A stretch of 64,000 nt of DNA, taken from positions 806,001 through 870,000 of the forward strand of contig JAPYXD010000700.1 of the NCBI GenBank assembly GCA_030998225.1, read 5' to 3'. This document shows, in pieces, positions 45,807 through 57,651 of this stretch (within the stretch, counting starts at the first letter, position 1; every line of letters begins with the position of its first letter). A model generated the notes under the pieces. It ran no database searches, was not told where the DNA came from, and saw only the letters and a list, made by a program, of their open reading frames with translations. Source of the stretch: Diplolepis rosae. Its lineage: Eukaryota > Arthropoda > Insecta > Hymenoptera > Diplolepididae. The position numbers and the translations under genes were made by a program.

Positions 45807-48356
45807 ATTACGAGGCCACTTGTGTTTTTATATCAGTCCTGTGGTCCATTAAACTCGCGCATTACTTGGCCACCTTACTTAAAGTCAGAGTCCGGAAATC
45901 TCGCGTATTACTTGGCCACTTTATAAAAATTGTCATACACCTAAGAATTAGTGCATAACTTGGCCACCTTACTTAAAGTCAGAGTACGGAAATCTTGCGT
46001 ATTACTTGGCCACTTTATATAAACATTCTTAGACTAATAAGAATTCGCGCATTACTTGGCCACCTTATTTAAAGTCGGAGTCCGGAAATCTCGCGTATTA
46101 GTTGGTCACTTTAAAAAAATTCTTATACTCCTAGGAATTCGCGCATTACTTGGCCAATCTTTTCAGGACGGGCTTAGTTTAACTCGCGTATTACGAGGCC
46201 AATTATGTATTTACATCAGCCCCGTGGTCCATTAAACTCGCGCATTACTTGGTCACCTTACTTAAAGTCAGAGTCCGGAAATCTCGCGTATTAGTTGGTC
46301 ACTTTAAAACAATTCTTATACTCCTAGGAATTCGCGCATTACTTGGCCATTCTTTTCAGGACGGTCTTCGTTTAACTCGCGTATTACGAGGCCACTTGTG
46401 TTTTTATATCAGTCGTGTGGTCCATTGAACTCGCGCATTACTTGGCCACCTTACTTAAAGTCAGAGTCGGGAAATCTCGCGTATTAGTTGGTCACTTTAC
46501 AACAATTCTTATACTCCTAGGAATTCGCGCATTACTTGGCCATTCTTTTCAGGACGGTCTTCGTTTAACTCGCGTATTACGAGGCCACTTGTGTTTTTAT
46601 ATCAGTCCTGTGGTCCATTAAACTCGCGCATTACTTGGCCACCTTACTTAAAGTCAGAGTCCGGAAATCTCGCGTATTACTTGGCCACTTTATAAAAATT
46701 GTCATACACCTAAGAATTAGTGCATAACTTGGCCACCTTACTTAAAGTCAGAGTACGGAAATCTTGCGTATTACTTGGCCACTTTATATATACATTCTTA
46801 GACTAATAAGAATTCGCGCATTACTTGGCCACCTTATTTAAAGTCGGAGTCCGGAAATCTCGCGTATTAGTTGGTCACTTTAAAAAAATTCTTATACTCC
46901 TAAGAATTCGCGCATTACTTGGCCACTCTTTTCAGTATAGACTTCGTTTAACTCGCGTATTACGAGGCCACATAAGTATTTATATCAGTCCTGTGGTCCA
47001 TTGAACTTGCGCATTACTTGGCCACCTTATTTAAAGTCGGAGTCCGGAAATCTCGCGTATTAGTTGGTCACTTTAAAAAAATTCTTATACTCCTAAGAAT
47101 TCGCGCATTACTTGGCCACTCTTTTCAGTACAGACTTCGTTTAACTCGCGTATTACGAGGCCACATAAGTATTTATATCAGTCCTGTGGTCCATTGAACT
47201 CGCGCATTAGTTGGCCACCTTACTTAAAGTCAGAGTTCGGAAATCTCGCGTATTACTTGGACACTTTATTAAAATTCTTATACTCCTGAGAATTCGCCCA
47301 TAACTTGGCCACCTTACTTAAAGTCAGAGTACGGAAATCTTGCGTATTACTTGGCCACTTTATACAAACATTCTTATACTCCTAGGAATTCGCGCATTAC
47401 TTGGCCATTCTTTTCAGGACGGACTTCGTTTAACTCGCGTATTACGAGGCCACTTGTGTTTTTATATCAGTCGTGTGGTCCATTGAACTCGCGCATTACT
47501 TGGCCACCTTACTTAAAGTCAGAGTCCGGAAATCTCGCGTATTAGTTGGTCACTTTACAACAATTCTTATACTCCTAGGAATTCGCGCATTACTTGGCCA
47601 TTCTTTTCAGGACGGTCTTCGTTTAACTCGCGTATTACGAGGCCACTTGTGTTTTTATATCAGTCCTGTGGTCCATTGAACTCGCGCATTACTTGGCCAC
47701 CTTACTTAAAGTCAGAGTCCGGAAATCTCGCGTATTACTTTGACACTTTATAAAAATTCTTATACTCCTGAGAATTCGCGCATCACTTAGCCACCTTATT
47801 TAAAGTCAGAGTCCGGTAATCTCGCGTATTACTTGGCCACTTTAGAAAAATTCTTATACTCCTAAGAATTCGCGCATTACTTGGCCACTCTTCTCAGTAC
47901 AGACGTAGTTTAACTCGCGTATTACGAGGCCACTCTTTGCAGGACAGACTTCGTTCACCTCGCGTATTACGACGCCACCTATGTATTTATATCAGTCCTG
48001 AGGTCCACTGAACTCGCGCATTACTTGATCACCTTACTTAATGTCATAGTCTGGAAATCTCGCGTATTACTTAGCCACTTTACTCCTAAGAATTCGTCGA
48101 TTACTTGACCACACTTTTCAGGTCAGACTTCGTTTACCTCGCGTATTACGACGCCTTTTATGTATTTATATCAGGCCTGTGTTCCCCTGAACTCGCGCAT
48201 TACTTGATCACCTTACTTAAAGTCAGAGTCCGGAAATCTCGCGTATTACTTGGACACTTTATAAAAACTCTTATACTCCTGAGAATTCGCGCATCACTTA
48301 GCCACCTTATTTAAAGTCAGAGTCCGGAAATCTCGCGTATTACTTGGCCACTTTAG

Positions 48357-48375
48357 TAATATTGTTATTCTCCTT
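48357..48375 (+). other. Cluster of four transversions in a B subunit
   Basis: TTTAGTAATATTGTTATTC and CTCCTTAG replace TTTAGAAAAATTCTTATTC and CTCCTAAG of the paired copy near 43062. The four changes are at 48357, 48360, 48364 and 48375 (three A to T, one C to G). Confidence 0.75.
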
Positions 48376-49762
48376 AGAATTCGCGCATTACTTGGACACT
48401 CCTTTCAGTACATACTTCGTTTAACTCGCGTATTACGAGGCCACATGTGTTTTTACATCAGTCCTGTGGTCCATTGAACTCGCGCATTACTTGATCACCT
48501 TACTTAATGTCATAGTCTGGAAATCTCGCGTATTACTTAGCCACTTTACTCCTAAGAATTCGTCGATTACTTGACCACACTTTTCAGGTCAGACTTCGTT
48601 TACCTCGCGTATTACGACGCCTTTTATGTATTTATATCAGGCCTGTGTTCCCCTGAACTCGCGCATTACTTGATCACCTTACTTAAAGTCAGAGTCCGGA
48701 AATCTCGCGTATTACTTGGACACTTTATAAAAACTCTTATACTCCTGAGAATTCGCGCATCACTTAGCCACCTTATTTAAAGTCAGAGTCCGGAAATCTC
48801 GCGTATTACTTGGCCACTTTAGAAAAATTCTTTTACTCCTCAGAATTCGCGCATTACTTGGCCACTCTTTTCAGGACATACTTCGTTTAACTCGCGTCTT
48901 ACGAGGCCAATTATGTATTTACATCAGCCCCGTGGTCCATTAAACTCGCGCATTACTTGGCAACCCTATTTAAAGTCAGAGTCCGGAAATCTCGCGTATT
49001 ACTTGGCCACTTTAGAAAAATTCTTATACTCCTAAGAATTCGAGCATTACTTGGCCACTCTTTTCAGTACAGACTTCGTTTAACTCGCGTATTACGAGGC
49101 CAATTATGTAATTACATCAGTCCTGTTGTCCATTGAACTCGCGCATTACTTGGCCACCTTACTTAAAATCAGATTCCGGCAATCTCGCGTATTACTTGTC
49201 TACTTTAGAAAAATTCTTATACTCCTAAGAATTCGCGCATTACTTGGCCACTCTTCTCAGTACAGACTTAGTTTAACTCGCGTATTACGAGGCCAATTAT
49301 GTATTTACATCAGCCCCGTGGTCCATTAAACTCGCGCATTACTTGGCAACCCTATTTAAAGTCAGAGTCCGGTAATCTCGCGTATTACTTGGCCACTTTA
49401 GAAAAATTCTTATACTCCTAAGAATTCGCGCATTACTGGTCCACTCTTTTCAGTACAGACTTCGTTTAACTCGCGTATTACGAGGCCACTTATGTATTTA
49501 CATCAGCCCTGTGGTCCATTAAACTCGCGCATTACTTGGCAACCTTATTTAAAGTCAGAGTCCGGTAATCTCGCGTATTACTTGGCCACTTTAGAAAAAT
49601 TCTTATACTCCTACGAATTCGCGCATTACTTGGCCACACTTTTCAGAACAGACTTCGTTTAACTCGCGCATTACGAGACCACTTAGGTTTTTATGTCAGT
49701 CCTGAGGTCCATTGAACTCGCGCATTACTTGGCCACCCTACTTAAAGTCAGAGTCCGGAAAT

Positions 49763-50139
49763 CTCGCGTATTACTTGGCCACTTTATAAAAATTGTCATA
49801 CACCTAAGAATTAGCGCATAACTTGGCCACCTTACTTAAAGTCAGAGTACGGAAATCTTGCGTATTACTTGGCCACTTTATATAAACATTCTTAGACTAA
49901 TAAGAATGCGCGCATTACTTGGCCACATTATTTAAAGTCAGAGTCCGGAAATCTCGCGCATTATTTACCACATACCTTAAAGTCAGAGTCAGAAAATCTC
50001 GCGTATTACTTGGCCATTTTAGAAAGATTATTATACCCCTAAGAATTCGCGCATTGCTTGGCCACCTTATTTAAAGTCAGAGTCCGGAAAGCTCATGTAT
50101 TACTTGGCCACATTAGAAAAATCCTTATACTCCTATCAA
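49763..50139 (+). repeat. Diverged A/B cassette, copy 8
   Basis: Full-length 377 bp, 5,295 bp after copy 7 inside the 5,295-bp-offset block. Confidence 0.88.
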
Positions 50140-50746
50140 TTCGCGTATTACTTGGCCACCGTACTTATAGTCAGAGTACGAAAATCTCGCGCATTACTTG
50201 GCCACTTTACAACAATTCTTATACTCCTAGGAATTCGCTCATTATTTGGCCATTCTTTTCAGGACGGACTTCGTTTAACTCGCGTATTACGAGTCCACTT
50301 GTGTTTTTATATCAGTCCTGTGGTCCATTGAACTCGCGCATTACTTGGCCACGTTACTTAAAGTCAGAGTCCGGAAATCTCGCGTATTAGTTGGCCACTT
50401 TACAACAATTCTTATACTCCTAGGAATTCGCGCATTACTTGGACAATCTTTTCAGGACGGGCTTAGTTTAACTCGCGTATTACGAGGCCCCTTGTGTTTT
50501 TATATCAGTCCTGTGGTCCATTAAACTCGCGCATTACTTGGTCACCTTACTTATAGTCAGAGTCCGGAAATCTCGCGTATTAGTTGGCCACTTTACAACA
50601 ATTCTTATACTCCTAAGAATTCGCGCATTACTTGGCCACTCTTTGCAGGACAGACTTCGTTCAACTCGCGCATTACTTGGCCACACTTTGCAGGACAGAA
50701 TTCGTTCAACTCGCGTATTACGACGCCACCTATGTATTATATCAGT

Positions 50747-50816
50747 GCTGTGGTCCTCTGAACTCGTTCATTACTTTATGAGCTTACTTAATGTCTGAGT
50801 CCGTATTTCTCTCTTT
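50747..50816 (+). other. Cluster of 13 transversions in 70 bp
   Basis: Compared with the copy 5,295 bp upstream, changes lie at 50747, 50751, 50757, 50762, 50768, 50777, 50782, 50796, 50804, 50806, 50812, 50814 and 50816. They are five A to T, five G to T, two C to G and one T to A, with no transition and no indel. Copies at 55.2, 55.8, 58.3 and 58.9 kb agree with the upstream version, so the changes arose here. Those at 50751 and 50762 match variants common elsewhere. The core is damaged to CTCTCTTTTTAG. Confidence 0.8.
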
Positions 50817-51720
50817 TTAGTTGGCCACTTTACAACAATTCTTATACTCCTAGGAATTCGCGCATTACTTGGCCATTCTTTTCAGGACGGACTTCGTTTA
50901 ACTCGCGTATTACGAGGCCACTTGTGTTTTTATATCAGTCGTGTGGTCCATTGAACTCGCGCATTACTTGGCCACATTACTTAAAGTCAGAGTCCGGAAA
51001 TCTCGCGTATTAGTTGGTCACTTTACAACAATTCTTATACTCCTAGGAATTCGCGCATTACTTGGCCATTCTTTTCAGGACGGTCTTCGTTTAACTCGCG
51101 TCTTACGAGGCCAATTATGTATTTAAATCAGTCCTGTGGTCCATTAAACTCGCGCATTACTTGGCCACCTTACTTAAAGTCAGAGTCCGGAAATCTCGCG
51201 TATTACTTGGCCACTTTATAAAAATTGTCATACACCTAAGAATTAGTGCATAACTTGGCCACCTTACTTAAAGTCAGAGTACGGAAATCTTGCGTATTAC
51301 TTGGCCACTTTATATAAACATTCTTAGACTAATAAGAATTCGCGCATTACTTGGCCACCTTATTTAAAGTCGGAGTCCGGAAATCTCGCGTATTAGTTGG
51401 TCACTTTACAACAATTCTTATACTCCTAGGAATTCGCGCATTACTTTGCCATTCTTTTCAGGACGGTCTTCGTTTAACTCGCGTATTACGAGGCCACTTG
51501 TGTTTTTATATCAGTCCTGTGGTCCATTAAACTCGCGCATTACTTGGCCACCTTACTTAAAGTCAGAGTCCGGAAATCTCGCGTATTACTTGGCCACTTT
51601 ATAAAAATTGTCATACACCTAAGAATTAGTGCATAACTTGGCCACCTTACTTAAAGTCAGAGTACGGAAATCTTGCGTATTACTTGGCCACTTTATATAA
51701 ACATTCTTAGACTAATAAGA

Positions 51721-54700
51721 ATTCGCGCATCACTTAGCCACCTTATTTAAAGTCAGAGTCCGGAAATCTCGCGTATTACTGGGCGACTTTAGAAAAATTC
51801 TTATACTCCTCAGAATTCGCGCATTACTTGGCCACTCTTTTCAGGACAGACTTCGTTTAACTCGCGTCTTACGAGGCCAATTATGTATTTAAATCAGTCC
51901 TGTGGTCCATTGAACTCGCGCATTACTTGACCACCTTACTTAAAGTCAGAGTCCGGAATCTCGCGTATTACTTGGACACTTTAGAAAAATTCTTATACTC
52001 CTAAGAATTCGCGCATTACTTGGCAACCTTATTTAAAGTCAGAGTGCGGAAATCTCGCGTATTACAGCAGTCCTGTGGTCCATTGAACTCGCGCATTACT
52101 TGGCCACCTTACTTAAAGTCAGAGTCCGGAAATCTCGGGTATTACTTGGACACTTTATAAAAATTCTTATACTCCTGAGAATTCGCGCATCACTTAGCCA
52201 CCTTATTTAAAGTCAGAGTCCGGTAATCTCGCGTATTACTTGGCCACTTTAGAAAAATTCTTATACTCCTAAGAATTCGAGCATTACTTGGCCACTCTTC
52301 TCAGTACAGACTTAGTTTAACTCGCGTATTACGAGGCCACTCTTTGCAGCACAGACTTCGTTCAACTCGTGTATTACGACGCCACCTATGTATTTATATC
52401 AGTCCTGAGGTCCACTGAACTCGTGCATTACTTGATGACCTTACTTAAAGTCAGAGTCCGGAAATATCGCGTATTACTTTGACACTTTATAAAAATTCTT
52501 ATACTCCTGAGAATTCGCGCATCACTTAGCCACCTTATTTAAAGTCAGAGTCCGGTAATCTCGCGTATTACTTGGCCACTTTAGAAAAATTCTTATACTC
52601 CTAAGAATTCGCGCATTACTTGGCCACTCTTCTCAGTACAGACGTAGTTTAACTCGCGTATTACGAGGCCACTCTTTGCAGGACAGACTTCGTTCAACTC
52701 GCGTATTACGACGCCACCTATGTATTTATATCAGTCCTGAGGTCCACTGAACTCGCGCATTACTTGATCACCTTACTTAATGTCATAGTCTGGAAATCTC
52801 GCGTATTACTTAGCCACTTTACTCCTAAGAATTCGTCGATTACTTGACCACACTTTTCAGGACAGAATTCGTTTAACTCGCGTATTACGACGCCTTTTAT
52901 GTATTTATATCAGGCCTGTGGTCCCCTGAACTCGCGCATTACTTGATCACCTTACTTAAAGTCAGAGTCCGGAAATCTCGCGTATTACTTGGACACTTTA
53001 TAAAAACTCTTATACTCCTGAGAATTCGCGCATCACTTAGCCACCTTATTTAAAGTCAGAGTCCGGTAATCTCGCGTATTACTTGGCCACTTTAGAAAAA
53101 TTCTTATTCTCCTAAGAATTCGCGCATTACTTGGACACTCCTTTCAGTACATACTTCGTTTAACTCGCGTATTACGAGGCCACATGTGTTTTTACATCAG
53201 TCCTGTTGTCCATTGAACTCGCGCATTACTTGACCACCTTACTTAAAGTCAGAGTCCGGTAATCTCGCGTATTACTTGGCCACTTTAGAAAAATTCTTTT
53301 ACTCCTCAGAATTCGCGCATTACTTGGCCACTCTTTTCAGGACATACTTCGTTTAACTCGCGTCTTACGAGGCCAATTATGTATTTACATCAGCCCCGTG
53401 GTCCATTAAACTCGCGCATTACTTGGCAACCCTATTTAAAGTCAGAGTCCGGAAATCTCGCGCATTACTTGGCCACTTTAGAAAAATTCTTAAACTCCTA
53501 AGAATTCGAGCATTACTTGGCCACTCTTTTCAGTACAGACTTCGTTTAACTCGCGTATTACGAGGCCAATTATGTAATTACATCAGTCCTGTTGTCCATT
53601 GAACTCGCGCATTACTTGGCCACCTTACTTAAAATCAGATTCCGGCAATCTCGCGTATTACTTGTCTACTTTAGAAAAATTCTTATACTCCTAAGAATTC
53701 GCGCATTACTTGGCCACTCTTCTCAGTACAGACTTAGTTTAACTCGCGTATTACGAGGCCAATTATGTATTTACATCAGCCCCGTGGTCCATTAAACTCG
53801 CGCATTACTTGGCAACCCTATTTAAAGTCAGAGTCCGGTAATCTCGCGTATTACTTGGCCACTTTAGAAAAATTCTTATACTCCTAAGAATTCGCGCATT
53901 ACTCGGCCACTCTTTTCAGTACAGACTTCGTTTAACTCGCGTATTACGAGGCCACTTATGTATTTACATCAGCCGTGTGGTCCATTAAACTCGAGCATTA
54001 CTTGGCAACCTTATTCAAAGTCAGAGTCCGGTAATCTCGCGTATTACTTGGCCACTTTAGAAAAATTCTTATACTCCTACGAATTCGCGCATTACTTGGC
54101 CACACTTTTCAGAACAGACTTCGTTTAACTCGCGCATTACGAGACCACTTAGGTTTTTATGTCAGTCCTGAGGTCCATTGAACTCGCGCATTACTTGGCC
54201 ACCCAACTTAAAGTCAGAGTCCGGAAATCTCGCGTATTACTTGGCCACTTTATAAAAATTGTCATACACCTAAGAATTAGCGCATGACTTGGCCACCTTA
54301 CTTAAAGTCAGAGTACGGAAATCTTGCGTATTACTTGGCCACTTTATATAAACATTCTTAGACTAATAAGAATGCGCGCATTACTTGGCCACATTATTTA
54401 AACTCAGAGTCCGGAAATCTCGCGCATTATTTGCCACATACCTTAAAGTCAGAGTCAGAAAATCTCGCGTATTACTTGGCCATTTTAGAAAGATTATTAT
54501 ACCCCTAAGAATTCGCGCATTGCTTGGCCACCTTATTTAAAGTCAGAGTCCGGAAAGCTCATGTATTACTTGGCCACATTAGAAAAATCCTTATACTCCT
54601 ATCAATTCGCGTATTACTTGGCCACCGTACTTATAGTCAGAGTACGAAAATCTCGCGCATCACTTGGCCACTTTACAACAATTCTTATACTCCTAGGAAT

Positions 54701-54990
54701 TCGCTCATTATTTGGCCATTCTTTTCAGGACGGACTTCGTTTAACTCGCGTATTACGAGTCCACTTGTGTTTTTATATCAGTCCTGTGGTCCATTGAACT
54801 CGCGCATTACTTGGCCACGTTACTTAAAGTCAGAGTCCGGAAATCTCGCGTATTAGTTGGCCACTTTACAACAATTCTTATACTCCTAGGAATTCGCGCA
54901 TTACTTGGCCAATCTTTTCAGGACGGGCTTAGTTTAACTCGCGTATTACGAGGCCCCTTGTGTTTTTATATCAGTCCTGTGGTCCATTAA
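51721..54990 (+). repeat. ~9,010-bp-offset duplication, copy 1
   Basis: It matches 60736-64000. The offset is 9,015 at the start, rises by about 173 bp where copy 2 has an extra A-B-A'-truncated D unit (near 61140-61310), and drops back to 9,010 where copy 2 lacks a unit present at about 52770-52950. The pair therefore differs by gain and loss of single units. Confidence 0.83.
54229..54605 (+). repeat. Diverged A/B cassette, copy 9
   Basis: Full-length 377 bp. It reads TTTAAACTCAGAG in the fourth subunit, a variant shared only with copy 10. Confidence 0.88.
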
Positions 54991-57651
54991 ACTCGCGCAT
55001 TACTTGGTCACCTTACTTATAGTCAGAGTCCGGAAATCTCGCGTATTAGTTGGCCACTTTACAACAATTCTTATACTCCTAAGAATTCGCGCATTACTTG
55101 GCCACTCTTTGCAGGACAGACTTCGTTCAACTCGCGCATTACTTGGCCACACTTTGCAGGACAGACTTCGTTCAACTCGCGTATTACGACGCCACCTATG
55201 TATTATATCAGTCCTGAGGTCCACTGATCTCGTGCATTACTTGATGACCTTACTTAATGTCAGAGTCCGGAATTCTCGCGTATTAGTTGGCCACTTTACA
55301 ACAATTCTTATACTCCTAGGAATTCGCGCATTACTTGGCCATTCTTTTCAGGACGGTCTTCGTTTAACTCGCGTATTACGAGGCCACTTGTGTTTTTATA
55401 TCAGACATGTGGTCCATTAAACTCGCGCATTACTTGGCCACCTTACCTAAAGTCAGAGTCCGGAAATCTCGCGTATTACTTGGCCACTTTAGAAAAATTC
55501 TTATACTCCTAGGAATTCGCGCATTACTTGGCCAATCTTTTCAGGACGGGCTTAGTTTAACTCGCGTATTACGAGGCCCCTTGTGTTTTTATATCAGTCC
55601 TGTGGTCCATTAAACTCGCGCATTACTTGGTCACCTTACTTATAGTCAGAGTCCGGAAATCTCGCGTATTAGTTGGCCACTTTACAACAATTCTTATACT
55701 CCTAAGAATTCGCGCATTACTTGGCCACTCTTTGCAGGACAGACTTCGTTCAACTCGCGCATTACTTGGCCACACTTTGCAGGACAGACTTCGTTCAACT
55801 CGCGTATTACGACGCCACCTATGTATTATATCAGTCCTGAGGTCCACTGATCTCGTGCATTACTTGATGACCTTACTTAATGTCAGAGTCCGGAATTCTC
55901 GCGTATTAGTTGGCCACTTTACAACAATTCTTATACTCCTAGGAATTCGCGCATTACTTGGCCATTCTTTTCAGGACGGTCTTCGTTTAACTCGCGTATT
56001 ACGAGGCCACTTGTGTTTTTATATCAGTCGTGTGGTCCATTGAACTCGCGCATTACTTGGCCACCTTACTTAAAGTCAGAGTCCGGAAATCTCGCGTATT
56101 AGTTGGTCACTTTACAACAATTCTTATACTCCTAGGAATTCGCGCATTACTTGGCCATTCTTTTCAGGACGGTCTTCGTTTAACTCGCGTATTACGAGGC
56201 CACTTGTGTTTTTATATCAGACATGTGGTCCATTAAACTCGCGCATTACTTGGCCACCTTACCTAAAGTCAGAGTCCGGAAATCTCGCGTATTACTTGGC
56301 CACTTTATAAAAATTTTCATACACCTAAGAATTAGTGCATAACTTGGCCACCTTACTTAAAGTCAGAGTACGGAAATCTTGCGTATTACTTGGCCACTTT
56401 ATATATACATTCTTAGACTAATAAGAATTCGCGCATTACTTGGCCACCTTATTTAAAGTCGGAGTCCGGAAATCTCGCGTATTAGTTGGTCACTTTAAAA
56501 AAATTCTTATACTCCTAAGAATTCGCGCATTACTTGGCCACTCTTTTCAGTATAGACTTCGTTTAACTCGCGTATTACGAGGCCACATAAGTATTTATAT
56601 CAGTCCTGTGGTCCATTGAACTTGCGCATTACTTGGCCACCTTATTTAAAGTCAGAGTCCGGAAATCTCGCGAATTACTTTGCCACATACCTTAAAGTCA
56701 GAGTCCGGAAATCTCGCGTATTACTTGGCCATTTTAGAACGATTAATATACCCCTAAGAATTCGCGCATTACTTGGCCACCTTATTTAAAGTCAGAGTCC
56801 GAAAAGCTCGTGTATTACTTGGCCACTTTATAAAAATTCTTATACTCTTAAGAATTCGCGCATTACTTGGCCACCTTATTTAAAGTATGGGTCCGGAAAC
56901 CTCGCGTATTACTTGGCCACTTTAGAAAAATTCTTAAACTCCTAAGAATTCGCGCATTACTTGGACACTCTTTTCAGTACATACTTCGTTTAACTCGCGT
57001 ATTACGAGGCCACTTGTGTTTTTACATCAGTCCTGTGGTCCATTGAACTCGCGCATTAGTTGGCCACCTTACTTAAAGTCAGAGTTCGGAAATCTCGCGT
57101 ATTACTTCGACACTTTATTAAAATTCTTATACTCCTGAGAATTCGCCCATAACTTGGCCACCTTACTTAAAGTCAGAGTACGGAAATCTTGCGTATTACT
57201 TGGCCACTTTATACAAACATTCTTATACTCCTAGGAATTCGCGCATTACTTGGCCATTCTTTTCAGGACGGACTTCGTTTAACTCGCGTATTACGAGGCC
57301 ACTTGTGTTTTTATATCAGTCGTGTGGTCCATTGAACTCGCGCATTACTTGGCCACCTTACTTAAAGTCAGAGTCCGGAAATCTCGCGTATTAGTTGGTC
57401 ACTTTACAACAATTCTTATACTCCTAGGAATTCGCGCATTACTTGGCCATTCTTTTCAGGACGGACTTCGTTTAACTCGCGTATTACGAGGCCACTTGTG
57501 TTTTTATATCAGTCCTGTGGTCCATTGAACTCGCGCATTACTTGGCCACCTTACTTAAAGTCAGAGTCCGGAAATCTCGCGTATTAGTTGGCCACTTTAC
57601 AACAATTCTTATACTCCTAGGAATTCGCGCATTACTTGGCCACATTATTTA
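54540..57651 (+). repeat. 3,112-bp tandem duplication, copy 1
   Basis: It starts near the end of cassette copy 9 and is followed directly by copy 2. It contains a nested 623-bp tandem duplication (54881-55503 and 55504 to about 56030), a B-A-B cassette fragment near 56284 and units with GTATGGGTCCGG. Confidence 0.87.
54881..55503 (+). repeat. 623-bp tandem duplication, copy 1
   Basis: It includes the TTTTCAGGACGGGCTTAG C variant, the GAGGCCCCTTGTG D variant and the C-C pair at 55086. The next copy starts at 55504, and both recur 3,112 bp downstream. Confidence 0.83.

Larger units (their letters stand above)
47866..51101 (+). repeat. 5,295-bp-offset duplication, copy 2
   Basis: Second copy of 42571-45806. 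It carries two of the dense transversion clusters (48357-48375 and 50747-50816) that copy 1 lacks. Confidence 0.85.
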
